Positions 35,056 through 44,458 of a stretch of 64,000 nt of DNA are shown here, piece by piece; position 1 is the stretch's first letter, and every line of letters begins with the position of its first letter. The notes under the pieces are model-generated. The model did no database searches and had not been told where the DNA came from. It saw only the letters and a program-made list of their open reading frames with translations. The position numbers and the translations under genes are program-made. Source of the stretch: Saliniramus fredricksonii (lineage in GTDB: Bacteria; Pseudomonadota; Alphaproteobacteria; Rhizobiales; Beijerinckiaceae); assembly GCF_900094735.1 (NCBI RefSeq), contig NZ_FMBM01000002.1, positions 124,001-188,000 on the forward strand, read 5' to 3'.

Positions 35056-35142
35056 CAAAACCGGGGCCAAGGGCCCCACTCGATGGATTAATGTAACATC
35101 TGGTACCGACCACAGCAGCATCTAATAATCCATAAAATAGGA
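35056..35142. repeat. Dispersed intergenic repeat A, copy 2, with hairpin
   Basis: Second copy of the element at 32326-32410, same orientation, hairpin GGGGCC/GGCCCC at 35063-35077. It lies 140 bases after the unrecognised gene and marks the right edge of the island before icd. The gap 34915-35228 contains no gene. Confidence 0.7.
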
Positions 35143-35170
35143 ATGTCGCGCAAGCCCGTCACGACGCAAA

Positions 35171-35200
35171 CGCCGCAGCGCCCGTGTGGATGCTGCGGCG
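35171..35200 (-). terminator. Probable icd terminator hairpin
   Basis: Perfect 9-bp stem CGCCGCAGC (35171-35179) / GCTGCGGCG (35192-35200), 29 bases past the icd stop on the minus strand. Confidence 0.6.
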
Positions 35201-35228
35201 TGCCTTGATCAGGGTCCGGCGCCGGGGA

Positions 35229-36446
35229 TCAACCCGCCGCCATCGCCTTGGAAAGGTTCTCGTCGACCTTGTCGAGGAAGCCGGTGGTCGAGAGCCAGGG
35301 CTGGTCCGGGCCGACGAGGAGGGCGAGATCCTTGGTCATGTGACCGGATTCGACCGTGTCGATGCAGACCTTTTCCAGGGTCGCGGCGAATTTGGCGAGC
35401 GCGGCATTGTCGTCGAGCTTGGCGCGATGGGCGAGGCCACGCGACCAGGCAAAAATCGAGGCGATCGAATTCGTCGACGTCTCCTTGCCCTTCTGGTGCT
35501 CGCGGTAATGGCGCGTCACCGTGCCGTGCGCCGCTTCCGCCTCGACGGTCTTGCCGTCCGGCGTCATCAGCACCGAGGTCATCAGGCCGAGCGAGCCGAA
35601 GCCCTGGGCGACGGTGTCGGACTGGACGTCGCCGTCATAGTTCTTGCAGGCCCAGACATAGCCGCCCGACCATTTCAGCGCGGCGGCGACCATGTCGTCG
35701 ATCAGGCGGTGCTCGTAGGTGATGCCGGCGGCCTTGAACTTGTCGGCGAACTCGGCCTCGTAGACCTCCTGGAACAGATCCTTGAAGCGCCCGTCATAGG
35801 CCTTGAGGATGGTGTTCTTGGTGGAGAGATAGACCGGGTACTTGCGGTTGAGGCCGTAATTCAGCGAGGCACGGGCGAAGTCGCGGATCGATTCGTCGAG
35901 ATTGTACATCGACAGGGCGACGCCCGCGCCGGGGAACTTGAAGACTTCCTTCTCGATCACCGTGCCGTCGTCACCCTCGAATTTCACGGTCATGCGGCCG
36001 GGGCCGGGGACCTTGAAATCGGTGGCGCGGTACTGGTCGCCATAGGCGTGGCGGCCGACAATGATCGGCTGCGTCCAGCCCGGGACGAGGCGCGGCACGT
36101 TCTTGCAGATGATCGGCTCGCGGAAGATCACGCCGCCGAGGATGTTGCGGATCGTGCCGTTGGGCGAACGCCACATCTGCTTGAGGCCGAACTCCTCGAC
36201 GCGCCCCTCATCGGGGGTGATCGTGGCGCATTTCACGCCGACGCCGTATTGCTTGATCGCGTTGGCGGCGTCCACCGTGATCTGGTCGTCGGTCGCGTCG
36301 CGGCTCTCGACGGAGAGATCGTAATATTTCAGATCGATGTCGAGATAGGGGTGGATCAGCTTCTGCTTGATGAAGTCCCAGATGATCCGGGTCATTTCGT
36401 CGCCGTCGAGCTCGACGACGGGGTTCGCGACTTTGATTTTCGCCAT
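35229..36446 (-). CDS. icd: NADP-dependent isocitrate dehydrogenase
   Basis: Oxidises isocitrate to 2-oxoglutarate in the TCA cycle. The 405-residue protein is the eukaryote-like homodimeric type common in alphaproteobacteria: [55 protein letters not shown] (substrate Ser-Asn-x-x-Arg), [14 protein letters not shown] and [20 protein letters not shown] are all present. Full length. A hairpin follows the stop. It borders the repeat/IS island, so the island has inserted downstream of icd. Confidence 0.97.
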   Translation of the reverse strand: MAKIKVANPVVELDGDEMTRIIWDFIKQKLIHPYLDIDLKYYDLSVESRDATDDQITVDAANAIKQYGVGVKCATITPDEGRVEEFGLKQMWRSPNGTIRNILGGVIFREPIICKNVPRLVPGWTQPIIVGRHAYGDQYRATDFKVPGPGRMTVKFEGDDGTVIEKEVFKFPGAGVALSMYNLDESIRDFARASLNYGLNRKYPVYLSTKNTILKAYDGRFKDLFQEVYEAEFADKFKAAGITYEHRLIDDMVAAALKWSGGYVWACKNYDGDVQSDTVAQGFGSLGLMTSVLMTPDGKTVEAEAAHGTVTRHYREHQKGKETSTNSIASIFAWSRGLAHRAKLDDNAALAKFAATLEKVCIDTVESGHMTKDLALLVGPDQPWLSTTGFLDKVDENLSKAMAAG

Positions 36447-36597
36447 CTCTTCCCTCGTGAATGCGCAGTCGAAAACGGGGCGGGGGACGGCGCGCGCCCC
36501 CCGAGCGTGCCAGCCTCATAACGCGTGCAGGCGCAATGGGGAAGAGCATGCGACGCGCAAAGCGGTTTTCATCCGCGCGAGCCCGGTCTGCCCCGGC

Positions 36598-37293
36598 TCA
36601 GGCGTGCGCATCCGCAGCCGGCTCGCCCACCACGACGATATGCACCCGGCGCGGGCCGTGCGCGCCCAGAAGCAGGGTCTGCTCGATATCGCCGGAGCGC
36701 GACGGGCCGGTGATGTAGTTCACCGTGCGCGGCATCACGCCCTTGCCGTAGGTGGCGCGCAGGCGCTCCCACATGGTCTCGTAATCGCCTTCGATCCCGG
36801 CGGCATCGACCACGACGATGTGATTGTCGGGCAGGAGATTGAGGGTGGACGGGTTGTCGGCGCCCGAGACCATCACCAGCGTCCCGGTCTCGGCGATGCC
36901 GCCATAGGCGTGGCTGACGGCATTGGCATCCGAGCCGTCGCTGGCACCGTGCTTCAGCGAGAGACTGGTCTCGCCCCAGGGCATTCCGGCGAGGCGCGGA
37001 TCGGCGCCCATGCGCAATTCCGCAGGAAGATTGTGATCGCGCAGATAGGCGGCGATGGCCTCGGGCACCTGCGACCGGTCGGCGACCCGCGCCACGCTCG
37101 CCTGCACGCTCTCGGCCTGCTCCGCAAACAGCGCGATGCGCGCTTCGCCCGAGACCTGGCCGCGTTGGGGAATCAGGCCTTTCGGCGCATGGGCGAGGCG
37201 GTCCTCGACCACGCCCAGCCGCGTGCGCTCGTCTCCGCGCACGCCGAGCGAACGGCGGATCGTAGTGAAGATCTCGTCACGCGCCGCCATCAC
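36598..37293 (-). CDS. lutC: Lactate utilisation protein LutC (LUD domain)
   Basis: A 231-residue LUD-domain protein (YkgG/LutC family). Signature blocks are the N-terminal IRRSLGVRGDERTRL, the TGTLVMVSGADNPSTLNLLPDNH segment and C-terminal YITGPSRSGDIEQTLLLGAHGPRRVHIVVV in part. LutABC oxidises L-lactate to pyruvate with LutB as the iron-sulfur component. It overlaps the lutB stop in an ATGA junction. No lutA is found upstream of lutB. Confidence 0.92.
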   Translation of the reverse strand: MMAARDEIFTTIRRSLGVRGDERTRLGVVEDRLAHAPKGLIPQRGQVSGEARIALFAEQAESVQASVARVADRSQVPEAIAAYLRDHNLPAELRMGADPRLAGMPWGETSLSLKHGASDGSDANAVSHAYGGIAETGTLVMVSGADNPSTLNLLPDNHIVVVDAAGIEGDYETMWERLRATYGKGVMPRTVNYITGPSRSGDIEQTLLLGAHGPRRVHIVVVGEPAADAHA

Positions 37294-38747
37294 GCCGCCT
37301 CCTTGCGCTTGCCGGCATCCTGCTCACGCCGCCAGCGTTCCTGGAAGGTCGCGCCCTGTGGTGCGGGGAAATCACGATATTGCGTCCAGCCGCCGGCAAG
37401 GGGCAGGCGCGAGAAGCGGCCCTTGCGCTGGCCCTTGATGCGCCCGAGCCAGCCGAGCGTGCCCATGGCGAGGCGCGTGGTGAAGCGGTAGAGACGCGGG
37501 CGTTTGGCGAAATAGCCCCAGAAGCTCAGGCCCGCCCGCACCGTCGCCGGCGAGAGATGGCGCTCGAATTCGCGTTCGCGCCAGTGTCGCATCATCTTCG
37601 GCAACGGAATCCGCACCGGGCAGACGCTCTCGCAGCGCCCGCAGAAGGTGGAGGCATTGGGCAGATGTCCGCCCTTGTCGACGCCGATCAGCGAGGGCGT
37701 CAGCACCGCGCCCATCGGGCCGGGATAGACCCAGCCATAAGCATGGCCGCCCACGGCGTGATAGACGGGGCAATGGTTCATGCAGGCCCCGCAGCGGATG
37801 CAGCGCAGCATCTCCTCGAAACTGGTACCGAGCATCGAGGAGCGCCCGTTATCGAGGATCACGACGTGGTAGTTCTCCGGCCCGTCCACGTCGCCGGAGC
37901 GACGCGGGCCAGTCGAGAAGGTGGTATAGACGCTGAGATCCTGACCCGTGGCGGAGCGCGCCAGAACGCGCAGCAACTGGGCGACGTCATCGAGGGTCGG
38001 GATGATCTTCTCGATCGAGGCGAGGACGATATGGGTCCTGGGCAAGGTCTGCGTCAGATCGCCATTGCCTTCATTGGTGACGATGATCGAGCTGCCGGTC
38101 TCCGCGACCAGAAAATTTGCGCCGGTGATGCCGACATCCGCCGCCAGAAAGCGCTCGCGCAGGACGGCGCGCGCCTCGGTCAGGAGCTGCACCGGCTGCG
38201 AGAGATCACGCTCCTTGTCGAGATGCTTGTGCACCCGCCGGAAATCGCTTTCGACCTGGCTGGCATTGAGATGCACCGCCGGCGCGATGATGTGGGAGGG
38301 CATCTCGTTGCGCAGCTGGATGATGTACTCGCCGAGATCGGTCTCGACCGGCTGCATCCCCGCCGCCTCGAGATAGGCGTTGATGCCGATCTCCTCGGAG
38401 ATCATCGACTTGCCCTTGGTGACGGTCTTCGCGTCCTGCGCCTTGCAGATGTCGAGAATGATCTGGCGCGCTTCCGCCGCGTCGCGGGCGTAATGCACAT
38501 GCCCGCCCACCTGCGTCACTTTCTCTTCGTAACGCTCGAGATAGAGATCGAGATGGGCCAGCGTATGGTCCTTGATGTCGCGCGCCGAATCGCGCATCGC
38601 CTCGAATTCGGGCAGCCGGTCGGCCGCCGCGCGGCGCTTCTCGATGAAGCCCTTCTTGACATTGCCCATGGCGCGCTGGAGCTGGGCATCGGCCAGTGCA
38701 TGCCCGGCATTCGCCTTGAATTGCGGCGATGTGGGATGAACGCTCAT
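37290..38747 (-). CDS. lutB: Lactate utilisation iron-sulfur protein LutB
   Basis: A 485-residue protein: LUD domain in the first two thirds (AETGSSIIVTNEGNGDLTQ, YTTFSTGPRRSGDVDGPE) and two 4Fe-4S motifs in CIRCGACMNHCPVYHAVGG and CGRCESVCPVRIPLPKMM. The C-terminal extension (about 80 residues) is basic. It is expected to carry electrons from lactate to the quinone pool, together with LutA and LutC. It is the first gene of the lutB-lutC pair; the upstream 333 bases have no lutA, only a long palindrome. Confidence 0.94.
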   Translation of the reverse strand: MSVHPTSPQFKANAGHALADAQLQRAMGNVKKGFIEKRRAAADRLPEFEAMRDSARDIKDHTLAHLDLYLERYEEKVTQVGGHVHYARDAAEARQIILDICKAQDAKTVTKGKSMISEEIGINAYLEAAGMQPVETDLGEYIIQLRNEMPSHIIAPAVHLNASQVESDFRRVHKHLDKERDLSQPVQLLTEARAVLRERFLAADVGITGANFLVAETGSSIIVTNEGNGDLTQTLPRTHIVLASIEKIIPTLDDVAQLLRVLARSATGQDLSVYTTFSTGPRRSGDVDGPENYHVVILDNGRSSMLGTSFEEMLRCIRCGACMNHCPVYHAVGGHAYGWVYPGPMGAVLTPSLIGVDKGGHLPNASTFCGRCESVCPVRIPLPKMMRHWREREFERHLSPATVRAGLSFWGYFAKRPRLYRFTTRLAMGTLGWLGRIKGQRKGRFSRLPLAGGWTQYRDFPAPQGATFQERWRREQDAGKRKEAA

Positions 38748-38909
38748 CGCGGATTACCTCCTGCCCTCTACCCTGGTCCGCCCGGCCCTTGTTTCACGGC
38801 TGGCCCGGAAAACTCATGGAACCACGGTAGGGCGCAGGCGCAAGGCGCGCAATGGCGCATGCGCCCATATCCACGCGCGCGTTGCCGCAGCGTCGCGCCA
38901 AGCTCTCAT

Positions 38910-38947
38910 GGCGCGACGCTCTCATGGCGATATGAGAGCGTCGCGCC
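38910..38947. repeat. Perfect 16-bp inverted repeat upstream of lutB
   Basis: GGCGCGACGCTCTCAT (38910-38925) and its exact complement ATGAGAGCGTCGCGCC (38932-38947) with a 6-base loop. A partial copy of the arm (CGTCGCGCC, then CTCTCAT) stands just to the left at 38891-38909. The gap 38748-39080 contains no gene. Confidence 0.8.
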
Positions 38948-39080
38948 ACGAAGGGGCCTGCTGCAAGGGCACGGATCCTGACATGCTCCGCAACGCGCCA
39001 GCCTGCCGCGTGCGATCACCGCGCCGGGAAAGCTGCCGCATGCTGTCCATGTGACAATGGCAAGATGGCCGCGCCCGATC

Positions 39081-39302
39081 TCACGAGAGCATGGAGCGGC
39101 GGTGTTCGACCATGGCCTTGAGCATGCGCAGAGCCAGGCGCCGCTGGCCATCATCCAGCATGACGGCGACTTCGACCAGTTCCTGAACGTGGTTCTCTCG
39201 CAGGAGGTAGAGTGCGCGCAGCTCGCTTGGCGTCAGGGTGATGTCGGTACCCTCGCCATGCATGTCTTCGAGGTAGTCCGTTTCGATATTCTGCTTTGAC
39301 AT
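39081..39302 (-). CDS. Small charged helical protein, unknown
   Basis: A 73-residue protein starting MSKQNIETDYLEDMHGEGTD, then two helices (TPSELRALYLLRENHVQELV, GQRRLALRMLKAMVEHRRSM). No signal, Cys or membrane segment. A GGGAAA ribosome site precedes the ATG. It stands alone, between the palindrome and an AT-rich gap. The predicted helix pair with regular heptads would suit a dimer. Not recognised; could be a real small regulator or a chance frame. Confidence 0.45.
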   Translation of the reverse strand: MSKQNIETDYLEDMHGEGTDITLTPSELRALYLLRENHVQELVEVAVMLDDGQRRLALRMLKAMVEHRRSMLS

Positions 39303-39782
39303 TTCTGGATTTCCCGCTCGGCAGGCCATGCTGAAGGCCCGCCATATCGTCCGGTCCGCGCGCGGGTCGAACTGCCTCGCAGTGTCTCTTGACCTGGATT
39401 CCGGGCATGTTCGCTCCGATAACTGCGCAGTGTTCCATGCTGCGCTGATCCCTCTCATGCCTGATCGGAAGGCCTCTGCCTGCACTTCCGAAGGTTGTAC
39501 GGCCTCGAATCATCCATGCTATTGTCGATCATTTTATTCTGGGGCGATCGTCTCAAGATTGCATGGGAAAATCAAGTGGTCTATCGGTGCACCAAAGCAA
39601 AAATTCGCGATTCAATCGGCTCTTTGCGCATGGTTGTTACAAAACGATCACAGAAGACAGAAGATATATCTGTAATAGCTACTTTAAATTGTAAAGAATA
39701 AAAATATTAACCTTTAATTAACCTGCCGATATGTGCCGTGCACTCGCCCCCGTGGCACCTGATTCGTGTCGCCAACCCACAT
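39303..39782. other. Non-coding gap with an AT-rich right half
   Basis: About 480 bases. The stretch 39500-39730 is much more AT-rich than the flanks. The open frames in it have no ribosome site and match no family I know, so it may be decayed foreign DNA. Confidence 0.5.
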
Positions 39783-41327
39783 TCAGCCGATCGTCGCCGC
39801 CAGCCCGCGCCCGGCCTTGCTGCGATAGGACAGACTCTCGGCGATATGCAGCCGCCCGACCGATGCTGCGCCGTCGAGATCTGCCAGGGTACGTGCCACA
39901 CGCATGATCCTGTGGAAGCCGCGGGCTGACAGCCGCATCGCCTCCGATGCATCACGCAGCAGCGTCAGCCCCTCGGCATCCGGGCGCGCCACTTCCTCGA
40001 GCAGACTGCCGGGGCAGGATGCATTGGTGGTGATCTCGGCGAGACCGAGCCCGGCATAACGCGCGCGCTGTGCCGACCGCGCTGCGGCAACACGCGCCGC
40101 CACCTCCTGCGAGCCTTCCTGCGCCGGTGGCAGCAGCAGATCCGCAGCTGTGACGGCGGGGACGTCGATGAGCAGATCCACACGGTCGAGCAGCGGACCG
40201 GAAATGCGCGACTGGTATTGCGCCATGCAGCGCTCGTTGGGGCCGCGCCGGCAGGCATGGCCCGGCTCCGTGGCCTGGCCGCAGCGACACGGATTCATCG
40301 CCGCGATCAGCTGGAAGCGGGCGGGATAGGTCACACGGTGATTGGCCCGTGCGATCATCACCTCGCCGGTCTCGATCGGCTGGCGCAGACTGTCGAGCAC
40401 CTGCGGCTGGAATTCCGGCAATTCATCAAGAAAGAGCACGCCGTGATGGGCGAGCGAGACCTCTCCCGGTCGGGCATTCGCACCACCGCCCACGAGCGAG
40501 GGCATGGAGGCCGAATGATGCGGCGCGCGGAACGGGCGTCGGTCGCTGAGCTTGCCCTCGGCGATCAGTCCCGCCACTGACTGGATCATCGAGACTTCGA
40601 GCAGTTCACGCGGCATCAGCGGCGGCAGGATCGAGGGCAGGCGCTGCGCGAGCATCGATTTGCCGGCACCGGGCGGGCCGTTCATCAGGAGATTATGGCC
40701 GCCCGCCGCCGCGATCTCGAGCGCCCGTTTGGCGCTTTCCTGACCGCGAATATCGCGCAGATCGGGCAGGGTGCCGGCCATGGCGGCGACCGCCGGCTCG
40801 GGCCGGCCCAGCACCTGATTTCCCTTGAAATGGTTGGCCAGCTGGATGAGGTTGCGCGGGGCGACGACGTCGATATCCGGAGAGGCCCAGGCGGCTTCCG
40901 GGCCGCAAGGCGCCGGACAGATCAGACCCTGTCCGCGATCATGCGCCGCCATCGCCGCCGGCAGCACCCCGGCCACCGCGGTGAGCGAGCCGTCGAGGGC
41001 GAGTTCACCGAGCACGGTGAAGCCTTCAAGCGCATCGGAAGGGATGGCCCCGATCGCGGCCATGACGCCGAGCGCGATCGGAAGGTCGAAATGACTGCCT
41101 TCCTTGGGCATGTCGGCCGGTGCGAGATTGACGGTGATGCGCTTGCTCGGCAGAGCGAGGCCGGATGAGACCAGCGCCGAGCGCACCCGCTCGCGCGATT
41201 CGCCGACGGCCTTGTCCGGGAGGCCGACGATCGTGAAGGCGACGGTGCCGGGCGATATCTGCACCTGGACATCAACCGCGCGCGCCTCGATACCTTCAAA
41301 CGCGACCGTCGCGACGCGCGTGACCAT
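39783..41327 (-). CDS. YifB/ComM-family Mg-chelatase-like AAA protein
   Basis: A 514-residue ATPase. The N-terminal domain (FEGIEARAVDVQVQISPGTV, GLPDKAVGESRERVRSAL) is Lon-protease-like, the middle is a Mg-chelatase AAA core with Walker A GPPGAGKSMLAQRLP and sensor block LFLDELPEFQPQVLDSLRQP, and the C-terminus is the YifB wing (MNPCRCGQATEPGHACRRG with paired Cys). ComM acts in branch migration during natural transformation in gammaproteobacteria, but the role in alphaproteobacteria is unproven. The start at 41327 gives the family N-terminus. Confidence 0.92.
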   Translation of the reverse strand: MVTRVATVAFEGIEARAVDVQVQISPGTVAFTIVGLPDKAVGESRERVRSALVSSGLALPSKRITVNLAPADMPKEGSHFDLPIALGVMAAIGAIPSDALEGFTVLGELALDGSLTAVAGVLPAAMAAHDRGQGLICPAPCGPEAAWASPDIDVVAPRNLIQLANHFKGNQVLGRPEPAVAAMAGTLPDLRDIRGQESAKRALEIAAAGGHNLLMNGPPGAGKSMLAQRLPSILPPLMPRELLEVSMIQSVAGLIAEGKLSDRRPFRAPHHSASMPSLVGGGANARPGEVSLAHHGVLFLDELPEFQPQVLDSLRQPIETGEVMIARANHRVTYPARFQLIAAMNPCRCGQATEPGHACRRGPNERCMAQYQSRISGPLLDRVDLLIDVPAVTAADLLLPPAQEGSQEVAARVAAARSAQRARYAGLGLAEITTNASCPGSLLEEVARPDAEGLTLLRDASEAMRLSARGFHRIMRVARTLADLDGAASVGRLHIAESLSYRSKAGRGLAATIG

Positions 41328-41414
41328 GCCCTTCGCCCTCTGCAACCTTCAGGGCGAAACTATTGTCATTGGTTGCATAAAGCAAGATATTGCATCAGAG
41401 GATATGCGTTTTTC

Positions 41415-41774
41415 TCAGCGCTTGCGCTCGAGCATGGGGTTGAGTTCGCGCGGGCGGCCCTGCCAGTCGCGCGCCAGCGGACGGCGGCTGAGTGCTTCCT
41501 GCTCCTGGGCCCGCGCCTTCACCGTCGCGAGCTGGTGCGAAAGATCACCCATCTGCTCGATCATGGCCTGGGCGATCACGGCGGGCGAATGCATGGTATT
41601 GCCAGACAGACCGTCGGGCACGAAGCGCCGCGATACGCCCAGAGCCTTGCGCTTGTCCACGTGCCGGGCCTCGTCGAGTGCAGTGAGATAGGCGGCGCAG
41701 CCGGCCACCATGCCGGCGAGCGAATCGATGGCGAGCTCCAGGCGTGTGATTGCCGCTTTCGTTTCCCCATCCAC
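41415..41774 (-). CDS. Conserved-looking hypothetical protein
   Basis: About 119 residues from a GTG with a GGAGG ribosome site (7 bases upstream); the frame is open further upstream but the extension is Arg/Pro-rich. Helical throughout: TKAAITRLELAIDSLAGMVA, YLTALDEARHVDKRKALGVS, MIEQMGDLSHQLATVKARAQ. No motif is recognised. It lies between yifB and the GMC oxidoreductase gene on the same strand. Confidence 0.6.
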   Translation of the reverse strand: MDGETKAAITRLELAIDSLAGMVAGCAAYLTALDEARHVDKRKALGVSRRFVPDGLSGNTMHSPAVIAQAMIEQMGDLSHQLATVKARAQEQEALSRRPLARDWQGRPRELNPMLERKR

Positions 41775-41881
41775 CTCGTTGTCCTCCGGCCTGCGCGCAT
41801 GCGCCCGAAATTGAGGGGGGAGATTAGCCGGTCTTCTTGAATCTTTATTTAAGCACAGCCTTTTCTCACCCGCTCGAGCCT

Positions 41882-43525
41882 TCACCCACCTCTGTCCTCC
41901 CTGATCATCTGCGCACCCTTCTCGGCGATCATCATGGTCGGCGAGTTGGTATTGCCGGAGGTGATGCGCGGCATGGAAGAGGCGTCGGCGACGCGCAGGC
42001 CCGCGATCCCGCGCACCCGCAGCCGCGCATCCAGCACGGCGCCGGTCTCGTCATCCGCGCCCATCCTGGCGGTGCCGACCGGATGGAAGATCGTGGTGCC
42101 GATATCGCCGGCGACCTGCGCCAGGGCATCGTCATCGGTGATGGTGGCGCCCGGCTTGAATTCCTGCGGGCGATATTTTGCCAGGGGCTCCTGCTGCGCG
42201 ATGCGCCGCGCCAGCCGGATCGCGGCGACGGCGACGCGTTTGTCTTCATCCGTGTCGAGATAGTTCGGCTGGATTGCCGGCGCCGCGCGCGGATCGGGGC
42301 TGGCGGCATGGATATGCCCCCGGCTCGACGGGCGCAGATTGCACACGCTCGCGGTGAAGGCGCCGAACGGGTGGAGCGTATCGCCGAACTTGTCGAGGGA
42401 GAGCGGCTGGAAGTGGAATTGCAGATTCGCCGTCTCGTATTCCGGGCCGCTGCGGACGAAGGCGCCGAGCTGCGAGGGAGCCATTGTCAGGGGCCCGCGC
42501 CTCAAGAGCGCATATTCCGCCGCCATGCCGATGCGCTTCCACCAGCGCGCATATTCGGTATTGAGCGTGGCCACGTTCTCGACGCGGAAGATCGGGCGCA
42601 ATTGCAGGTGATCCTGCAGGTTCTCGCCGACACCCGGCAGATTGGCATGGACGGGCAGATCGAGCGCCTTCAACCGTTCAGCGGCGCCGATCCCGGAGAG
42701 CTCCAGCAGCTTGGGCGTCGCCACCGCGCCGGCGCACAAGACGATCTCACCGCGCGAGCGCGCCAGGAACCGCTGGCCATCGCGCGAGAAGATCACACCG
42801 CTGGCGCGGCCCTCCTCGATCAACACGCGCTCGACGAGTACACCCGTCTCCAGTGCGAGATTGGAGCGATCGAGCACCGGCTTGAGAAAACCGCGCGCCG
42901 CGCTCCAGCGCCGACCGTTCTTCTGGTTGACCTGGAAATAGGACACGCCGGCATTGTCGCCCCGGTTGAAATCCGGGGTGCGCGCGATCCCCGCCGCCTC
43001 GCAGGCGGCGACGATGGCGTCGAGGATTTCCCAGCGCATGCGCGGGTCATCGACCCGCCACTCACCTCCGCCGCGATGATGCTCATCGGGGCGCACGTGA
43101 TCCTGGTGCTTGTGGAAGAACGGCAAAACGTCATCCCAGCCCCAGCCTGGCAGGCCGAGCTGGCGCCAGTTGTCGTAATCGGCGGCCTGGCCGCGCATGT
43201 AGATCATGGCGTTGATCGCCGAGGAACCCCCGATCACCTTGCCGCGCGGATAGGCCAGTTCGCGACCGTTCAGTCCCGGGACGGCTTCAGTGCGAAACAT
43301 CCAGTCGGCGCGCGGATTGCCGATCGCGAAGAGATAGCCGACGGGGATGTGAAACCAGATCCAGTTGTCGCGCCCGCCGGCCTCGAGCACCAAAACCCTG
43401 TTCTGCGCATCGGCCGACAGCCGGTTCGCCATAACGCATCCGGCGGAACCGGCTCCCACGACGATATCGTCGAAAGTTCCGAATTCCAAGATTGCGTCTT
43501 CGCCATCGCCCGCGCCCCGTGCCAT
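41882..43525 (-). CDS. GMC-family FAD oxidoreductase (choline / alcohol dehydrogenase type)
   Basis: A 547-residue flavoprotein. The ADP-binding site is IVVGAGSAGCVMANRLS, with VLVLEAGGRDNW next; the GMC signature PRGKVIGGSSAINAMIYMRG follows, then GIGAAERLKALDLPVHANLP, and the catalytic His region TIFHPVGTARMGADDETGAV with SGNTNSPTMMIAEKGAQMIR at the C-terminus. Likely substrates are choline or aliphatic alcohols; no betaine aldehyde dehydrogenase is next to it, so choline is not favoured. Full length. Confidence 0.92.
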   Translation of the reverse strand: MARGAGDGEDAILEFGTFDDIVVGAGSAGCVMANRLSADAQNRVLVLEAGGRDNWIWFHIPVGYLFAIGNPRADWMFRTEAVPGLNGRELAYPRGKVIGGSSAINAMIYMRGQAADYDNWRQLGLPGWGWDDVLPFFHKHQDHVRPDEHHRGGGEWRVDDPRMRWEILDAIVAACEAAGIARTPDFNRGDNAGVSYFQVNQKNGRRWSAARGFLKPVLDRSNLALETGVLVERVLIEEGRASGVIFSRDGQRFLARSRGEIVLCAGAVATPKLLELSGIGAAERLKALDLPVHANLPGVGENLQDHLQLRPIFRVENVATLNTEYARWWKRIGMAAEYALLRRGPLTMAPSQLGAFVRSGPEYETANLQFHFQPLSLDKFGDTLHPFGAFTASVCNLRPSSRGHIHAASPDPRAAPAIQPNYLDTDEDKRVAVAAIRLARRIAQQEPLAKYRPQEFKPGATITDDDALAQVAGDIGTTIFHPVGTARMGADDETGAVLDARLRVRGIAGLRVADASSMPRITSGNTNSPTMMIAEKGAQMIREDRGG

Positions 43526-43647
43526 GCGCTGTCCTCCCCGAATGCGTTATCCCTTGTGCTTTTGCCGCAGGGTAGTGCGAGACGGGGCGATGACGCCACG
43601 GGAGAATGTGCAAGTCGCAGCGTGCACCGAAGCTGTGCGCCGGTGCC

Positions 43648-44301
43648 TCAATGCATGCGCGCGGCGCCGCCGGAGATCTCGTCGAGCAGGGCGCGGATGC
43701 CGTGCAGATGGGGGTTGAGCGCAAGCGCGGCGCGAAACGCGATCGCCGCTTCGCAGGGACGCGTGCGCCGCAGGCAGATCTGGCCGAAACCGGCAATCGC
43801 GCCGAAATGGCGCGGCTCGCGTTCCAGCGTACGGGCGATGTCGCGGCAGGCATCGCGGTCGCGCCCCTCGACATAGGCAAGCGTCGCGCGCTTGTTCCAG
43901 GCTTCGGCCCAATCGGGCCAGGCCGCGACGAGCGCATCGAAATGCCCGCGCGCCTGTGCGAGACGCCCGTCGGCGAAAGCCTCGATGCCACGCGTCATCA
44001 GCGCTTCGGCGGCCTTCGAGGGATGGCTGATCCACAGGGCCCAGACCAGGTCCTCGATCTCCTCCACCGGGCGCGTGGGATGCGTCTGGGCGAGATCCTC
44101 GAAGAGTTTGGCGAGGCGCCTGGCCGTGCGCAGGGCAGGATCACGCGCGGCGGCGTCGACCACGGGCAGGACGAGATGCGCGCGCCGGGCCGAGGCTTGC
44201 GCGATCAGTGCGAGCACGCTGTCGAAGGGATCGCAATGCGCGTCGCCGGCACGTGCGTCTCCCGATTGCCCATCCTGTCTGCCCGTCGTGACCAGTTTCA
44301 T
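43648..44301 (-). CDS. Tetratricopeptide-repeat protein
   Basis: About 217 residues from the ATG at 44301. The C-terminal half has three TPR-like pairs (AEALMTRGIEAFADGRLAQA, WAEAWNKRATLAYVEGRDRD, FGAIAGFGQICLRRTRPCEA). The N-terminal part is Ala-rich and helical. No signal peptide is evident, so it is cytoplasmic or has a cryptic export signal. It is probably a scaffold; partners cannot be inferred. An upstream ATG at 44355 is possible but not needed for the fold. Confidence 0.8.
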   Translation of the reverse strand: MKLVTTGRQDGQSGDARAGDAHCDPFDSVLALIAQASARRAHLVLPVVDAAARDPALRTARRLAKLFEDLAQTHPTRPVEEIEDLVWALWISHPSKAAEALMTRGIEAFADGRLAQARGHFDALVAAWPDWAEAWNKRATLAYVEGRDRDACRDIARTLEREPRHFGAIAGFGQICLRRTRPCEAAIAFRAALALNPHLHGIRALLDEISGGAARMH

Positions 44302-44458
44302 GGTACCCTTTGCAAGCGCTCCATCGTCGTGATCGCGACGACACATGATGATCATCTAGGGCAGCGACCCCGGACAGGCAGCACCCCGCGACGTTTTTTG
44401 CCGCGCTCGACAGGCTGCTGCCCTTGAGGCAGGGTGCGAACCAGCTGCAGGAGTAAGG

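Noticed and set aside
38910-38947. Rho-independent terminator for a gene before lutB
   Set aside because: There is no codirectional gene ending there and no T-run, so it is kept as an unexplained palindrome.
39495-39701. AT-rich plus-strand frame of about 60 residues
   Set aside because: No ribosome site, no family resemblance, and poor start context; treated as decayed or non-coding DNA.
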